Assembly: GCF_902635505.1 (NCBI RefSeq)
Contig: NC_045426.1
Coordinates: forward strand, 673,043,087 to 673,107,086
Source: Sarcophilus harrisii
Taxonomy: Eukaryota; Chordata; Mammalia; Dasyuromorphia; Dasyuridae
Direction: 5' to 3'
Length of the DNA: 64,000 nt
Positions 1-12,700 of the stretch are shown one piece after another. The notes under the pieces were generated by a model. The model was not told where the DNA came from. It worked only from the letters and a program-made list of their open reading frames with translations, and did not search any database. Positions within the stretch are counted from its first letter, which is position 1. Every line of letters starts with the position of its first letter. The position numbers and the translations under genes are program-made.

Positions 1-105
1 GGTACAGATGGATAGCCACAGTGCCATCTGATGGAGGATCATGTACTACACATCATTTTCCTCAACTTAAGTAAATGGTATTTAATAGTGAACAGAAAGA
101 GGAAA

Positions 106-106
<1 letters not shown>

Positions 107-194
<88 letters not shown>

Positions 195-195
195 G
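107..195. repeat. (GAAA)n microsatellite
   Basis: About 20 GAAA units. Long open frames over it on both strands are artefacts of the repeat. Confidence 0.98.
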
Positions 196-280
196 AAAAG
201 GAATCCATTGTCTCCATCAATCTCTCCTTATAAACTGAAAGGGCACAGTCCTCTGGGTTTTTCTTATTAAAAAATACATT

Positions 281-286
<6 letters not shown>

Positions 287-320
<34 letters not shown>
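287..320. repeat. (CA)n microsatellite
   Basis: About 17 CA units. Confidence 0.98.
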
Positions 321-322
<2 letters not shown>

Positions 323-627
323 TACATCCTTTAGAATGTCAAGCACTTAAAGGCTTACCACACTTCATTCTTTTTATCTATATCGCTAATATCTACTATA
401 GGCCTGACACATAGTAGGTGCCTAAAAAATATTAATTGATCAATTCTTTCAAATGTCATTGTCATTTCTTTCTGGATGGCCCTTAGGCAAGGACCTAAAA
501 TGCAGGATGAATTGCCTACAGAGGAAATTGCCAAATGGTCAGTGAAGGATTAGACTGCTTTTCCAAGGGCCTGAAGGGCACCATGATGGAGAGGAACATT
601 TGATTTAGACCCTAAACATTTAAATTA

Positions 628-757
628 TTATTATTATTTTAATTTAATAGCCTTTTATTTACAGTTATATGTTTGGGTAACTTTACAGCATTGACAATTG
701 CCAAACCTCTTGTTCCAATTTTTCCCCTTTCCCCTACCCCCTCCCCCAGATGGCAGT
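628..757 (-). mobile_element. L1 3'-end fragment, antisense
   Basis: Resembles the start of the antisense L1 at 60290 (TTTTATTTACA... to ...CCCAGATGGCAG). It is flanked by matching AAACATTTAAATTAT (about 613-627 and 759-773), a target-site duplication. Confidence 0.7.
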
Positions 758-808
758 AAACATTTAAATTATAAGCATTTGATTTAGACCCTAAACATTT
801 AGATTATT

Positions 809-2403
809 ATGTATAAGATTTTACACACCACTGGCATACCCTTTAATCCTCAAGGTCAAGCAATCATAGAGAGAAGAAACAGAGACATTAAGACACTCCT
901 CCAAAAACAAAAGAAAGGGGGAGCCATAGGTAACCCTAGAGAACTTCTAGATTTAGTTCTCTATACCATTCATTTTTCAATTTTTGATAAAGATGCTCCA
1001 GCAGACAGGTTTTATAACCCACCAGAAGGGCAGTGTCCAGTGTGAGCAGCTCTATTATCTTTAGATAATCACCAGGTGATGTGGAGAGATCCAGAAAGTG
1101 GTGAATGGAAGGGAGCAGATAGGCTAACTGCTCGGGGAAGAGAGTTTGCTTGTATCTCTACAGATGGAGAAGGAATCAGATGGGTGCCAACGAGCCATAT
1201 TCTCCTTGTCCATCAGAGAGAAACAGAAAAAAGAGAAAAAACCTCAAAACAAAGGAGAAGATTTAAGAAGCATCTGACACTGAAAGAGCATGGCTGACAA
1301 TGAGACTGTCAAAAGAACTTGAAAATCTTCAGGAATCATTGGATTCCCTAACACAAGATTAAACTGTTTCAGTTCTTGAAAACCAGCAGGAATCATTGGA
1401 TTCCTTGAAATGAAAAATTGTTGATGAGACTATTGCAGTACTTCAAAGCTTGCAGAAATTATTGGCTTCCTGGCACATGAACTAATGGACAATGGATTCC
1501 TTTTGGATTATTTCTAGGACTTATGGACATATATAAATCCTCGTGTTGATTCATGTTATTTGTTACATTACTACTAGCCTGTGTTATATTGGTATGTGCT
1601 TATGTAATTATGTGCAATACCTCCCATATTGATGAATTTATGTATACCTGTTTCAAATGAGCCCCTTCAGAAACACGCTAATCTGATTTGATTTCCTATT
1701 TCCTTTGGTGTTTTTGTCTCCCTTCCTGAGATGTCAAGGAGGGTGTGACCACCTTCTTTTTATGGTGTTTTCACTTCTTTTTTGAGCAGTCAGGGAAGAC
1801 ATGATCACCTTCTTTTTGGGGGTTCTCACCTCCTTGAGAAGTCAGGGAGGTCATGACCACCTATGTTCTAAATCAAAAGAAAAGGGGAGATGTTATAATC
1901 CTTACAAAGTGATAAGTCAGTTGCCTAATTTAGCATGGTACTTAGCAAATCCTCTAGCTCACTAATGTATTTAAGTACTCATTGGAGTTCACACTTTTGA
2001 GAGATTCACAAGTCAGTATTCAGTATGAGATTCACAAGTCAGAAACCCACAATCCCACTCTCTCTCGGAGGAGGCAACCTTTTACACCGAGCATAAAATG
2101 AGCTGAGCTAAGTCAGCAGAGTTCAGTTGAAAAGATTCAGAGTGGAGGAGTGTCAGTTCAGAAGATTGCCAAGAGTCAGAGTTGAGCTAGAGGCAAAAGA
2201 CTAGCAACGAGAGCTCTCGGAAGCAAGGAAAGCTGAGGCCTCTAAGAAAGCTTTCTGGGCCCAAGGAAAGAAAGACTTGGAAGAAGAAAATAAACGTTTG
2301 GATTTTATCAGCTGGCTGCATTTGAGGTGATTATTACTCTGAACTGAAACTGAGACGATCTCCATAAAATCTCCCCAAGAAACCTGCCCACAGAGAACCA
2401 TCA
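809..2403 (+). mobile_element. Class II (ERVK-like) endogenous retrovirus, 3' part with LTR, fossil
   Basis: The pol 3' end (integrase, about 809-1297) shows betaretrovirus-like motifs [14 protein letters not shown] and GEWKGADRL. Next come an env-region remnant (about 1300-1870), a polypurine tract (1876-1890) and a 513-bp LTR (1891-2403) starting TGTTATAA and ending CA. The 5' half is missing from the window start. The element is broken and old, with many breaks. Its LTR is related to the one at 20614. Confidence 0.82.
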
Positions 2404-3529
2404 TATATTATACAAAAGAGAACACCATAGATTTAGTCATCATGAGATTCTGGATGGGAGTCACTGCCTATGACATGGAAGCAGGAAATAGTCCCCTTGT
2501 CTCAGTGGCATCTGTGATTTGAGGCAACCAAGTTTCTGGAGAAGCAAAGGCTGCCTAGATACATGGAAAACCCAAATTTCTTCCAAGATGCAACCTGAGT
2601 AGGAAGTTTTCAGTCTGAATTTTTGGTGCTACAAACTTTGAGGAAAGTATGGGGATAGAGGGAGAGTTTACAACATTGACCAGCACTCCCTCAAGACAAT
2701 TTCCAAGCTCCAGGGTTTGGACATCAGTATGGAAGTCAAAATTGAGTTAACACTGACAAGATGAAACCAAACATTTTGCCAATTTATGACTATTATATTG
2801 AGGGGGAATGGCCCTTAGTCCTTCTCAGTACAGTGTTGTGAAGAATAGTTATTCCCTTGGTGAAAGTGAAGTTTCAAGTTGAGTTGGGAATCCAGACAAG
2901 TGATGGGTTTCAGCCGTATCTTTTTGTTCCATTTAATACTACTTTGGGAAAGTGGTTTCATCTATCTTGAAATTCCAAATAATGCAGATCTCAAGCCATT
3001 CATTCCATGCCAACCCATTGTGGAAACTGACAAAGGTCTCTCTGCACCCTTTAAAAATATAAATATTAAGAATATTAAGAAAATATTAAGAACATTTTAA
3101 ATATTAAGAAAAAAATTTTTTCTCAGTGATGATCTCTTTAGCTCCCACGACTCAACTATCATCTCTATGCAGATGAATCTCAGACTTATTTGTCCAGCTT
3201 CAAACTCTTGCCTGAATCCTAGTCTTTGATCTCCCACCATTTATTGGACATCTCAAATTGTATGTCTCATAAATAAAAAAAAAAAAAGACTCAGCAGATA
3301 CAGATCTGAACTCATCTTTCCCTCTAAACTCTCCCCCTTCCTAAATTTCCAACTATTGTAGAGGGTATCAACATCCTCCCAGTCACCTGGGGTCTCTACC
3401 TAAGTATCTTCCTCAACTCTTCATTCTCTTCCCCTCCTCCATTCAATCTTTTGCAAAGGCTTGTTTATTTGGCTTTTCTAGCATCTCTTAGAAGCCCCCT
3501 TCTCTCCTCTGACATTGCTGCTAGCCTGG
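2404..3529. other. Unassigned sequence, then L2-like end
   Basis: 2404-3110 shows no exon signals or repeat I can name. 3120-3480 resembles an L2 LINE end (CTATGCAGATGAATCTCAGA, TTGGACATCTCAAATTGTATG). Confidence 0.5.
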
Positions 3530-3803
3530 AGTTGTTTAGTCATTTCAATAATGTCCAATTCTTCCTGACCTATTTGGGGCTTTCTTGGCAAAAAAAAAAA
3601 ACAAAAAAAAACTGAAATAGTTTGTCATTTCCCTTTTCCAGCTCATTTTTACAGATGAGGAAACAGAGGTAGACAGGGTTAAGTTAGTTGCCCAAGATCA
3701 TGCAGTTAGTAAGTATCTGAGGTGAGATTTGAATTCAGAAGATGAGTTTTCCTTGACTCCAAGCCCAGTGCTCTGTGCACTCTGGGATCACCTAGCTGTC
3801 CTG
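3530..3803 (+). mobile_element. MIR/THER1-type SINE
   Basis: Has the core-SINE hallmarks TTTTACAGATGAGGAAAC, the CCCAAGATCATGCAG block and the final ATCACCTAGCTGTCC. Confidence 0.8.
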
Positions 3804-4611
3804 TTTGACTTTTAAGGTCCCCAGTACTTGACTCCTTCTTGCTTTTCCAGTCTTCTCACACATCATACCACCACCACAATTCATCACCTGCAATTCAGTG
3901 ACACTGGCCTTTGTCAAGGGTTTGTTGGAGCCAGCCCACAGCTGATTGTTAAATTTTCAGTATGAATGTTTATACCTCAAAAATTAGCAAACCCCTACAC
4001 ATCAGGACTTGATCTATCATTCTGCTGATTGTCCAAACTTAAGAAAGTGATGGGAAAAAAGTTGCTAAAATATATTAAAAATAAAAATGTGCCATAGGTA
4101 CTTTTTTTTTTCCCAGAGAGCTGGTTGTTAAACATTTGCCAGCATCCTACTTGCTTCTCCTCACTGCTTCTCATACCAAACATTCCATCTCCTGATTCCA
4201 GACAGATTCATGTCTATCTCCCATCCTGGAACTCTCTCCTTCCTCATTTCTTGCTCTTACTTCTCTGACTATCCTCAAGTCTCAGATAAAATCCCAACTT
4301 TTACACGAAACCTTTCCTGATTCCCCTTAATGTCAATATCTTTCCTCTGTTGATTATCTCCAAATTGTTCTGGCTATATCTTGTTTGTACATAATGGTTC
4401 ACGTGTTGTCTCCCTCATTAACTGTAGTTCCTTGAAAGAAAGTTATTTAAGAGCTGAGACTGAGTGTAAATCAGCACATGCTATGTTCACTTCTTTTTCT
4501 GTTTTTTTTTTAATCTCTCCCATGCTTTTCCCCTTTTGCTCTGATTTTTCTCTCCCAATATGAGTCATAAAGCAATGTGTATTAAAAATAAATAAATTTT
4601 ATAATTTAAAA
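3804..4611. other. L2-like and unassigned intergenic sequence
   Basis: 4190-4480 resembles a degenerate L2 3' region (TTGCTCTTACTTCTCTGACT, GTAGTTCCTTGAAAG). The rest is AT-rich and has no gene signal. Confidence 0.4.
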
Positions 4612-4838
4612 AAAATGGACTGTTTTTCAGTCATGTTTGACTCTTCATGACCCTTTTGGGGGATTTTCTTGGCAAAAATAGTACAGTGACTTGCCAATTC
4701 CTTTTCTGGTTTATTTTACAGATAAGGAAACTGAGGCAAATGAGGCATATGACTTGCCCAGAGTCACACGGATAGTAAATGTTTGAATTCAGGCCTTCCT
4801 GACTCCACACTAGCTACTTTATCCAATGCACCTCCTAG
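4612..4838 (+). mobile_element. MIR/THER1-type SINE
   Basis: TGACTCTTCATGACCC, TTTTACAGATAAGGAAACTG and CCCAGAGTCACACGG appear in the expected order. Confidence 0.8.
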
Positions 4839-5314
4839 ATGCTTAATAAGTGCTTGTTGACTGCCTGAATGACTGAAGCCTTTGGATTGATCTGAATGAG
4901 AAATACCCTCAGTCTTTCATTCATTCTCAATTCCAAAAGCAAGATTCAACTAAATTCCTGTTTCCTCTTAGTAAAGAGCTAACCTCACAATCTTTGAGGA
5001 AATCTCATAAAAAATTCAGCAAGGAACTCTCACCTTATTTTTGATAGGGTTAGGTTAGACAAGAAGGACAAAGGACAAAGGGCCCTAAATTAACCCACTT
5101 AAAAGCCTCTTTCCCCATCCCTTAACCCAGAATAGAGCAATGATATGACCAAGTGTATCAAATGTTAAAAGGAAGGAACTGAGTGTTTTTACTGTATTTT
5201 CTCTGTGCAAATCTCTATACTAAACCTTTTACAAACATTATCTCATTTGATTCTCACAACCCTGTGAAGTAAATGCTTTTATTATCCCCATTTTAGAATT
5301 GTGAAAACTGAGGC

Positions 5315-5445
5315 ACAGCTGGGTGATGTAGTAGACAGAGCATTAACCCCAGAGTCAGGAGGACTCAAGCTTCAGACACTTAATTGCTGTATATCCTTGA
5401 GCAAAAAAAAAAAAAAAACTACCTCAGTTTACCCAACTGTAAAAT
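5315..5445 (+). mobile_element. tRNA-headed marsupial SINE (WSINE1/MAR1-like), partial
   Basis: Begins CAGCTGGGTGATGTAGTAGACAG and continues as the box A/B-like head, ending in an A run. Confidence 0.7.
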
Positions 5446-5454
5446 AAGAATCAC

Positions 5455-5660
5455 AATGGTTATTGTCTTTTCAAAGCAGACCAAAATGACATCACTCTGG
5501 TAGAATGGAGTTACAATGCATCTGATTGTGGCTGATCAGACCAATATGATCCGAATGCTCTGGTGGCTGAGTGATTGAGGCAATGAACTGCTAATTCATT
5601 ATGCTTTGCACATGTGTGTTCAAATCCCATCCTCCTTGGAGGAATCACAATAGCATCCAC
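5455..5660 (-). mobile_element. RTE LINE 3' end, antisense
   Basis: CAAAGCAGACCAAAATGACATC and the following 180 bp match the RTE tail seen at 15170 and 35110. Confidence 0.6.
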
Positions 5661-6734
5661 CAAACAGTGTCCATTTAGTACAGCAACTGGAATATAATAG
5701 GTGCTCAATAAATGCTTATTATTTTCTTGTTCCTTCATCAGTTCAACCAACATCCTGGAGACTTTTGAAGAAGGTATCACAAAGGTACCTGTGGCTATCC
5801 ATCTGTCCATCCCATCTTCTCTTCTTGAGGACATCATTTAAACCTGGTCTCCTTCAGAATTCCTCACTGGTTATATGTTACAGGGTGTTCATACCCACCA
5901 TGTGCCTCTCCATTATTCTCTATGTCATTTATCCCTTTAGCAAATAACCCGTAATCTGTCATGTGTATATTGTCCATTTGCAGTAATAGATTTTCTTCAC
6001 CAAGGAATTCTCTCCACCAATGAAATCAAAGGTTCAGACCAAAAATAAAATATCATAAATTAATGATTTTACATTTTAAAATGTAAACTGTATCCAGAGA
6101 TCTACACCAAGCTTAGCCACTGAGGGAATATTACTGGGAAGTAAAGATAGCCACTGGGACCTCAGTGGGGTCAGTATTTACCAATGGCTTAATTTGAATT
6201 TTTTTCTTTTCTTTTCTTTAAAATTTTTTTATTTCTATCTTTTGTTTTTTATACTATCTTTACACCTTTCTATCTTTTCTTCCTCCAGTACCTACCTAAC
6301 AGCCTATACCTGGAGGTGGTCTCTGCCCTACTCTTGTACACACTCATCCCCTTTTGTAAACCCCAGACACAGAAAGACAAGACCTGATATAATTATACAC
6401 ACCAAGGCACCCTCATAGACCTACACTTGGGAGAGCACACACTAAGAGAAGAGGGAGTGATGTTCAGAGTCTGATTTTTCTTTTTCTTTGAGAATCTTAA
6501 AGCATGTTACATTCTATTCACAAATGTAGAAACACACCCAGCTCATAATAGGAAGGACACAGAGGCCCTCCCAAAGCTTCTCCCAAAGGTGCAGTCTTCC
6601 AGACGATAGGTTGGTCTCCTTTTTTAGCCAGTTGAATTATGTTTGGAACTTGGTCCTGGGAAGGAGAGAGACACAAGATCAGACAGGATCCCCATTATAT
6701 GCCGCTGGGAGTCACGTCTTGCACCTCCCTTCCC
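5661..6734. other. Intergenic / MCEMP1 3' flank
   Basis: A degenerate L2/MIR tail (GTGCTCAATAAATGC) lies at about 5700. The rest is AT-rich and shows no exon. The part just left of 6735 is presumably MCEMP1 3' UTR. Confidence 0.4.
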
Positions 6735-9700
6735 CTATAAAGGATTTCTGCCCACTGAACCTGATTTTTGAGCCTCTTTCAGTTTTTGTAATTGATTTTT
6801 CAAATAATTCAACTTAGAACTACTGTCCGACAGGTCTGTAAAAAAAAAAAAAGAAGAAGAAGGTAATGGAGAAAAGACCCTAGATACAGCCTATAGAGAT
6901 ACCTCTCCGAAAGCTGTGTCTCCCAGAGATATACCTCTCCCAGAGATGTCTCCCTCCACATCAAAACAGAGCAGTCCCACCCTCCCCCACCCTCACAGCC
7001 ACCCAGCACTGGGTGCTAAAGAATAGCAGATACCTCTTAAAATTTGTTGAAAGACTTTGTTATAGACTTTTGTGGTGTTCTTTATTTCGGTGATCTGAGT
7101 CTTCAGTTGCTGAGCATTATCCTGCTCCTTCTGGAGCATGCTAGAGACTGGGAGATCCAGAAGAAGATATTCATTCATTCTAAAAATATTTATTAAGTCT
7201 CTACTGAGTGGTAGGCACTAAGCTAGCCAATGAAGACATAGACAAAAATAAACAATCCCCATCCTCGAGGGGCTTATATTCTAACTAGAGAAGGCAACAT
7301 GTACACAGATAATTAAATGTGAAATATATAAAGCTCAAATGAGGATATAAAGACCAAAACAGACAATCCCTACCTCAAGAAGTTTATATTCTAATTGGAG
7401 AAGGCAACATGTACACAGATAAGTAAGTAAAGATCAAATGAGAAACTATGTAAAATATTTTGGAAATCAAATTGTTCTGGTTAGATTTCCAAATCGATAA
7501 TGAACCAAATTGTTCATTAGCAATATTTATTTCACAGTTGTATATAGTAGACATCCTTGTACCTTTTTGTTACAGTATACATGTATATTTCCATTTTATA
7601 TAATATTTAATAAATATGGGAGTACATCCCAGGCATTTGTCTTTGAGAGTTGAGCTCTTGATCCCTATGAAGTGAGCAGGAATCTCCATCAGTATGGATT
7701 CATTTGTATTTACCAATGACAGTATTGCACAGGGGTGAGAAATAGAAGTAGGATGCTAGGCAGTTACATTAAAGTATAGCCATGTGTGTTATTAGATCAG
7801 TCTCTACGACTGGTAGTTTTAGTAAATTGGCTTCAGTTTTTGAACCATCGAAAAGACTTCATGTGTGCATATAGTTGACGTGGCTTAATTGAATTGTGAT
7901 CATTTTAAAAAGAAAGTAAAGCTATTGAATGGCTTATGCCTTCAGGCCTATCATTCTTGCCACTTTGTAGAAAGGGATTGTTTTTTTTTGGGGGGGGGGG
8001 TTTGGGGGGGGTATTTTTTAAAAATTGGTTTATAGCCAGAATTTTGAATGTTCTATTTGTTAAATATAAGTAAAGTTTTCAATATTAATGGCTAGTATTT
8101 TTCCAGTGGAGTGTTGTTTGGATTTGGATTTACAGAGAAATGCATTTTTTACAAAAATTTTCAAAAATCATAATGTTCCATATAAATGTTACTATTTTTA
8201 TGAAGAATAAGAGAAAGAAAAAGAGAGAGGGAAACTATAGAGAGAGAGAGACAGACAGAGACAGAGATATAGAAAAGGAGAGACAGAGAGAAAGAAAATT
8301 TTTTTTAGAAAAAGGAAAGCCAAGAGGGAAAGAGGAAAAGTGTTGAATTGACCTTTCTCAGGTACCCAGAGTTTGAATCCTGACCCTCTACTCAGATCTA
8401 ACTTTTTCCCCATAGTCCCTGTGCCTTTCCTAGTGGCCTCAGGAGGTCCCCCTGCCCAACTCTTCCACCTCACCATTCCACAGCTCAATTTTCATACTCC
8501 TCAGGTGCATGGAAAATTCAGAATCTGGGAAGAAGAGAAAGGAGAAGGTAAGTATGTGATTCAGCCTGGAACTGGTCAGGAGAAGAGATGAAGGAACAAA
8601 ATGGTGAGATAGGGAAATAATGAAGAGAGATAGGGATAGAAAGATAAAAGGACAGAGACAGAGAAAAATTAGGAACAGAGTGAGAAAGACAGTGAGAGAC
8701 AAAAAGAGAGAAAAAGACAAACAGAGAGAGAGAGAGAGACAGAGAGACAGAGACAGAGATAGAAAGGACAGTCAGAAAGAAAAGGAAGACAAGAATAAAA
8801 GAGGGTGATAATAGAAGGGTTGGAGGTTGTGGGCAGAGGCTAACACTAGGGGCAATGGTTAAGGTCTGTGAAAAGGTATGAGATAAGATCGAGTAAGTGC
8901 AACATGAGGTCTAGATAGGATGGTGGTGGTCTAGACTGGAAGTAATGATGGAACTGAGAGGGTGCCAGACCCAGGTACCCAGGCAGATATGGGGATGTGG
9001 GTCCATGACCCTCCCTCTCCAATTCCCCCTTTACCACCCTCTCCCTCATCTCACACTCACTTTTCACCACTAACAGAGACACGGAGACAATGCACAGCAG
9101 GAAAGCCAGGCCCAGGAAGAGGTAAATTCCCAGGAGAGACTTTTGCACTGAGGAATGTCTTGAAGAATTGCTTGGAGCTGAAGCAGGAGGGGCTGAGGAT
9201 GAGAGAGACCTGATTGAGTGACCCCTGGGCCCAACAGGTGAACAACAACCCAGGAGAGAATATTCCAGCCTATCTCCTGAGCAGGAACTGCTTAGAGGGG
9301 AAGGAAAGGAAGAAAGGATACTTTCTTCTCATCTCCAGACTTGGAACCCTTCCCCGCCCCCTCTTCATACATAACGAAGGAGAAACTTCTTGCCATCCTT
9401 GTCCTCCCAGTGACCATCTAGACATCAATTGCTGGAGCCGAGAACCAGCTGGTTGATAGGATACTCAAGGATATACAAAGAAACCAGGAAGAAAGGTACA
9501 CCATATTTTTTAAACCATTATTAAATTTTATTTTTAATTTATGGAATAAAATAAGCATTTCTATGATATGATACAATAAAAAAAAGATGGCTACAATGAA
9601 ACTACAAGTCTATTCTATATAACTTGCTATTCCTTCCAAATATCCAACAAAACTGTCATGTAAATTTCTTTTTTTCTTACCCCCTGCCCTAGATATGGCT

Positions 9701-12700
9701 ATCATCAGTCACAAATAGGTACATATTATGGGTATGTATTATGCGTCCATGTGTGTATATATATATATATAGGTATGTTTGTGTATATGTATATATAAAA
9801 TTATTCTATACATACTTCTATTATCAGTACATCATACGTGAAGGGGACTTCTTTAAGATGGTCTTAAGGAGTTATGAGTTATCCCTCAATAAGTAAGCTC
9901 CTTAAGGACAGGAATTTTCATTTTTTGTATTTGTATCACCAGTGCTTAGCAGAGTCCTGGAACATAGTAGGTACTTATTTGTTTGTTTGTTTGTTTGTTT
10001 TGCTGAGACAATTGAGGTTAAATAACTTGCTCAGGGTCACACAGCTAGGAAATGTTAAATATCTGAGACCAGATTTGAACTCAGGTCCTCCTGACTTCAG
10101 GAGCTGATGCTTTATCCACTGCACCACCACGCTGTCCCAGGTACTTATTTATTAATAATTTTATTTATTTTTTGTTTTATATAAATATGTTATATATTAT
10201 AAATATAATAATTGTTATTATTAATAAATACTTAATACATGCTTATTGACTACATTTATTGAGTAAATGTGCTTTCTAATTTTGGAACCACTTTCCCCTT
10301 AACTTTGTACATACTTGTGGAAGAGTGTGAAACAATCTTTGAGGCAAAGATTTGTACCAATTATTTCTACCCACAACATATAGATAGTAAAATATCACTT
10401 CCTAAAAGTCCAATACATCTGGTTGATTAATTGATATCATGTCTGGAAGCACACTGGTAGAGGCTTGTGAGCTATAACACTAGAAAAATGTATCCCCATT
10501 CCCTCAGGGCTGACCTAAAGAGGCCCAAGGGAATATAACGAGACCTAGTGACCAAGTCAATGGAAATAGGAGTTGGGATAGTTGCCTCAGAGTAATATGT
10601 TGCACACTTAAACATTCATTGAATGAATGAATGAATCTCCTAACAGTTCTACCCATAGACTCTACCCTCCAGCAAACTTGGTTTTCTTGGTTTACCTGAC
10701 CAGAACATACACATTATCTATTTACTTTTCATCACACTAGTCTTCAAGAGGCCCTGAATGACCTTCCCTTCCCTCTTCATCTATTGGAGTCTTACTCATT
10801 CTCTAATCTCCAAACATCCTCAACTCAGGAGAAACCTCCTCCTAGAAGCCTCCCCCTGACATTCCCAACCCTAGTTGGAAAGGATCTCTCCTTCCTCAGT
10901 TTCCCCACAGCTTTTCCTGGACTTCTCGATCAGTTCAAGGAGAAGGGCCTGTCTAGCTTAGGAAAAGAGAAGACTTTGGAGGCCATGTTAGCTACATAAA
11001 AGGGTGGAAAAGGCTGTCCCATGAGGGATGAGATTTACTCTGCTTGCAAGAAGGAAAGCTTGAAGCTATAAAAGGTGAATTCAGGAAAAACTCCCTAATA
11101 TGAAACACTAGATTAAACAGGGAATCATAGGAAAGAAGTAGATGAGAAGGACATTCAGTTGAGGTTTTGAAGCCAAATATCACTGATCTCTTGCCTAGAA
11201 TGTTGCTAATGGTTTTCATTTCAGCTGTGAGTTGGACCAGAAAGTCCTGCCCACTCTGAGCCTCCAAGGTTCCAATCCTCTGCAATCACAAGAACTTTTT
11301 CCATCCTACTTTAATACTTAAAGTGTTTTCTTCACCTCAATCCTATGAAGTAAATGGTCCAGGTGTTACTTTCCCCACCTAAATGAAAGAGACTGAAACA
11401 CAGAGAGGATAAATGGGTGACTCGTGGTTGTGTAACTAATGTCAAAACCTGTGTTCAAATCCAGATTTCTCCTTGTCTAAGTGGCATTTTCCCCTATATC
11501 ACGGCTACTTTCAGACTCTTTCCTTAGATGAGTTGGATGAAATAAGCATAAAACAAACCCTCAACTTAACCTCCCTTTGGGCAAAAATCCCAGGGTATCT
11601 GACTGTAGGGGAAAGAGAGAATCAGGGTAAGGCCAGACTAAATAGAAACTCACCAGAGGAAGAAACCATCTGATAGTTTTCTATGAGACATGCTAGGCTA
11701 AGATCAGTGCTGAGCCCAAATCCTCCCACATCAGGCCTTTCCTGATCCCTCCCCCCAGCTGCTAGTGCCCTTGATTCCAGAAATAATGTTTGTGTTATTT
11801 TCACCTACTAATTTGTTAAGCACCTACTTACTATGTGCTATTACCTGAGTTTGATCCTGGGATTGCAAAAAACAAAACAAAACAAAAGTACTCCCTGACT
11901 TCAAAGAACTTATATTCTATTGGGGGAATAACACGTATACATATACATAAATACCAAACATATATGAAGTCTATATCTATGTTTCCCCTCCCTCCAGTAA
12001 ATATAAGGTCCTTGAGAGTAGGGATTATTTTATTTTTGCCTACCACCCTAACTAGTGTTGTCCCTCCCATGATGCCCCATCGCCTCCTTAGCTGAGCCTG
12101 AGTGTGGGACCAGCAGGGTTGCGGAAGAAGTGAGACAAGGGGCAAGGAATATTCCTTACCCCATTGGATGGACACTGATTGTTGCTTCAGAGGATCATTT
12201 TTGTTCTTTGTGATCACCGAGATGTTTTCATAATCAGGTTCATTGTCTTCTTTAAATTTATCGGCACCTGGAGAGACCAAACAAGGGTTTTAGAGGTTCA
12301 AAGAACCCAGGCATCCTGTTTCTCAGGGCCAGGCTCCCTTCCCTTGAAGAGCCTGAGTGTCCCACCAAGATTCAGAAACATCACTGATGAAGCATCCTGG
12401 CTGACACGGAAGGGCCGGACTCATGTTATAAGACAACATATATTATCAGACACAGTCAACAAGTGAATTTGCTTGACTATGTATATTTGTTGTGAGGATC
12501 TGGTTTTCTTTTTCTTTTTTTAAACTAAAGATGGTGGAGTTGAGAGGAAGGCTAGCAACAGAATCACTAAAAAGGAAGAGGAAAAGTACTTCACTTGAAA
12601 CAGTTTTTTAAATGCACCAAAAAAAGAAGAAGAAGAGGAAGAAAGTCCAGAAGAAAACAGACAAGCAGGACAGCTTTGAAAGTTACATGTTGACTTCATT

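Noticed and set aside
31-346. Two open frames with lysine/glutamate and phenylalanine/leucine/serine repeats
   Set aside because: They are translations of the GAAA and CA microsatellites.
2404-3110. Possible old protein-coding retrocopy in the gap after the first LTR
   Set aside because: Short protein-like readings exist in several frames, but none is long enough or familiar enough to support a claim.
5511-5837. 108-codon minus-strand frame
   Set aside because: It lies over an RTE tail and a MIR/L2 scrap.
8140-8808. Arginine-rich frames with RDRDR-type repeats resembling SR proteins
   Set aside because: They come from GA/GACA low-complexity tracts around MCEMP1 exon 4 and lack splice or start support.
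11831-12280. 149-codon minus-strand frame as a separate protein
   Set aside because: Only codons in 12160-12267 belong to MCEMP1 exon 2; the remainder is intron.
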